Source: Anaerolineaceae bacterium UBA4890
GTDB taxonomy: Bacteria; Chloroflexota; Anaerolineae; Anaerolineales; Anaerolineaceae
DNA length: 24,161 bases
Assembly (NCBI GenBank): GCA_002399085.1
Contig: DHCY01000043.1
Coordinates: 1-24,161, forward strand
Direction of reading: 5' to 3'
Below the pieces are notes generated by a model, which was not told where the DNA came from, ran no database searches, and was given only the letters and a program-made list of their open reading frames with translations. The translations under genes and the position numbers were made by a program. This document shows, piece after piece, positions 23,482-24,161 of this stretch; positions within the stretch are counted from its first letter, which is position 1, and every line of letters begins with the position of its first letter.

Positions 23482-24161
23482 AATTAAGGGTGCCCGTTTC
23501 GACATGGAGGCGTAGGTCAGGTTGCGAATTTCAACCTGACATTGCGAGCGCTGGCAAACGAGGGTTATTTTATGTTAACCATCAGAGGGAATCGATTTTG
23601 TTGTGAACCAATGGCGAGAGAAAAAGATTCGTTTTTGGTTGGCGTGTTTGATGTCAGGTTGAAAACCGCAACCTGACCTACGAAGAGGCTTCTGTAATCC
23701 AAAAAAAAAAGAAAAGTTGTCGGCTGGCGTTTCGTTCAATTTTGATTACCAATTAAATTCCAGGTTCAAAGGCAGACTGCCACGCCCCCTTCTCTTGATT
23801 CCAAGTATTCTGCAGTTCTTGTAACGGGGGCTCGCAGTGACGGAACAATCCAGGGGGTCGCAGTGAGGTGCCTACATGTAGGGCACTTTGTATCGTCTGC
23901 GAGAACTAACTACTTTTGCTCACGCAAAGTTACTGACAAGAATTGTTGGCCGACGCCAAAAAATGGCAGCGATTGATAACAACAAACAAAAAATCAAAAC
24001 AATTAATACTAACCAGTGTTTCTTTTGCACTGCTTATTAGTTTAGAGTTTTTTTAGTCAGCTGACAAGTCTTATTTTTAATTGATTTATGGTAGCGCTTG
24101 CCAGTGTCGAATATAAGGAGGGCCCGCTGGGTTTAAATATTGTTTATTCTCGCCAGTAAAC
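23482..24161. other. Gene-free right end with repeats and AT-rich structured DNA
   Basis: I see no gene in these 680 bases. The left part holds the inverted pair of palindromic repeats (23512-23678). Around 23830-23865 there are two direct copies of GGGGnnTCGCAGTGA. At 23872-23890 GTGCCTACA/TGTAGGGCAC forms a 9-bp stem with one bulged G, and CTTTTGC-TCAC-GCAAAG lies near 23922-23938. From about 23950 the DNA becomes AT-rich, with CAGTG...CACTG (24014-24033) followed by a T-run, and a perfect GTCAGCTGAC at about 24056-24065. AAGGAGGG near 24116 could be a ribosome site for a gene beyond the edge, but no start fits it clearly. Confidence 0.5.
23512..23678. repeat. MITE-like element: two inverted copies of the GTCAGGTTG palindrome
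   Basis: The left end (from 23512) and the reverse complement of the right end (to 23678 and a little beyond) both read CGTAGGTCAGGTTGCG, then 3 variable bases, then TTCAACCTGACAT. These are terminal inverted repeats of ~31 nt, each itself a palindrome, around a ~112-nt non-coding core. The same repeat forms the tandem array at 10301-10482. No transposase gene is in the window and no certain target duplication is seen. Confidence 0.7.

Overview
The window reads like a chromosomal segment of a bacterium of roughly average GC, most plausibly an Anaerolineae-type Chloroflexota. This is an inference from three things: the mixture of genes, the sigma70-type promoters with good Shine-Dalgarno sites, and the dispersed palindromic and 7-bp intergenic repeats. 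No rRNA or tRNA is visible to confirm it.

Left third (about 1-7760): a small anti-phage/restriction island. A short N6-adenine methyltransferase-like protein (375-1109) overlaps by 4 nt a 1433-residue protein (1106-5407). In order, the large protein carries a GIY-YIG/T5orf172-like nuclease domain, an SF2 helicase, a long coiled-coil segment and an Eco57I-type methyltransferase with an AT-rich C-terminal region. Convergent to it is a GmrSD-type protein (DUF262 + DUF1524 HNH + DUF5655; 5507-7609). Just upstream of that gene, on the same strand, lies what looks like the first ~19 codons of a deleted third DNA methyltransferase (7650-7760), followed at once by 7-bp repeats.

Middle (about 7900-15040): housekeeping and metabolic genes. 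These are a secreted or anchored esterase of the PHB-depolymerase/feruloyl-esterase type, a cold-shock protein with a long leader, a beta-hydroxyacid dehydrogenase, an AmrS-type radical SAM enzyme, a cyclophilin-hutH pair on the minus strand, and an overlapping pair of a YhfC-like membrane protease and a lipoprotein. Between the dehydrogenase and amrS sits a four-unit array of a palindromic repeat whose first unit supplies the last codons and stop of the dehydrogenase.

Right part (about 15040-23440): a 2-oxoacid dehydrogenase operon (fused E1 alpha-beta, then E2) with a clear promoter and a bidirectional terminator; a sugar ABC importer operon (solute-binding lipoprotein, two permeases, no ATPase) with a LacI-type operator candidate over its promoter; and GDP-mannose 4,6-dehydratase with its own promoter and terminator. 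The last ~680 nt hold no gene. They contain a MITE-like pair of the same palindromic repeat in inverted orientation and an AT-rich stretch with several small hairpins.

The strongest candidate for an under-described system is the two-gene restriction-modification module. The small protein keeps the SAM-binding motif but has no NPPY, while the large one keeps NPPY but has a degenerate SAM motif.
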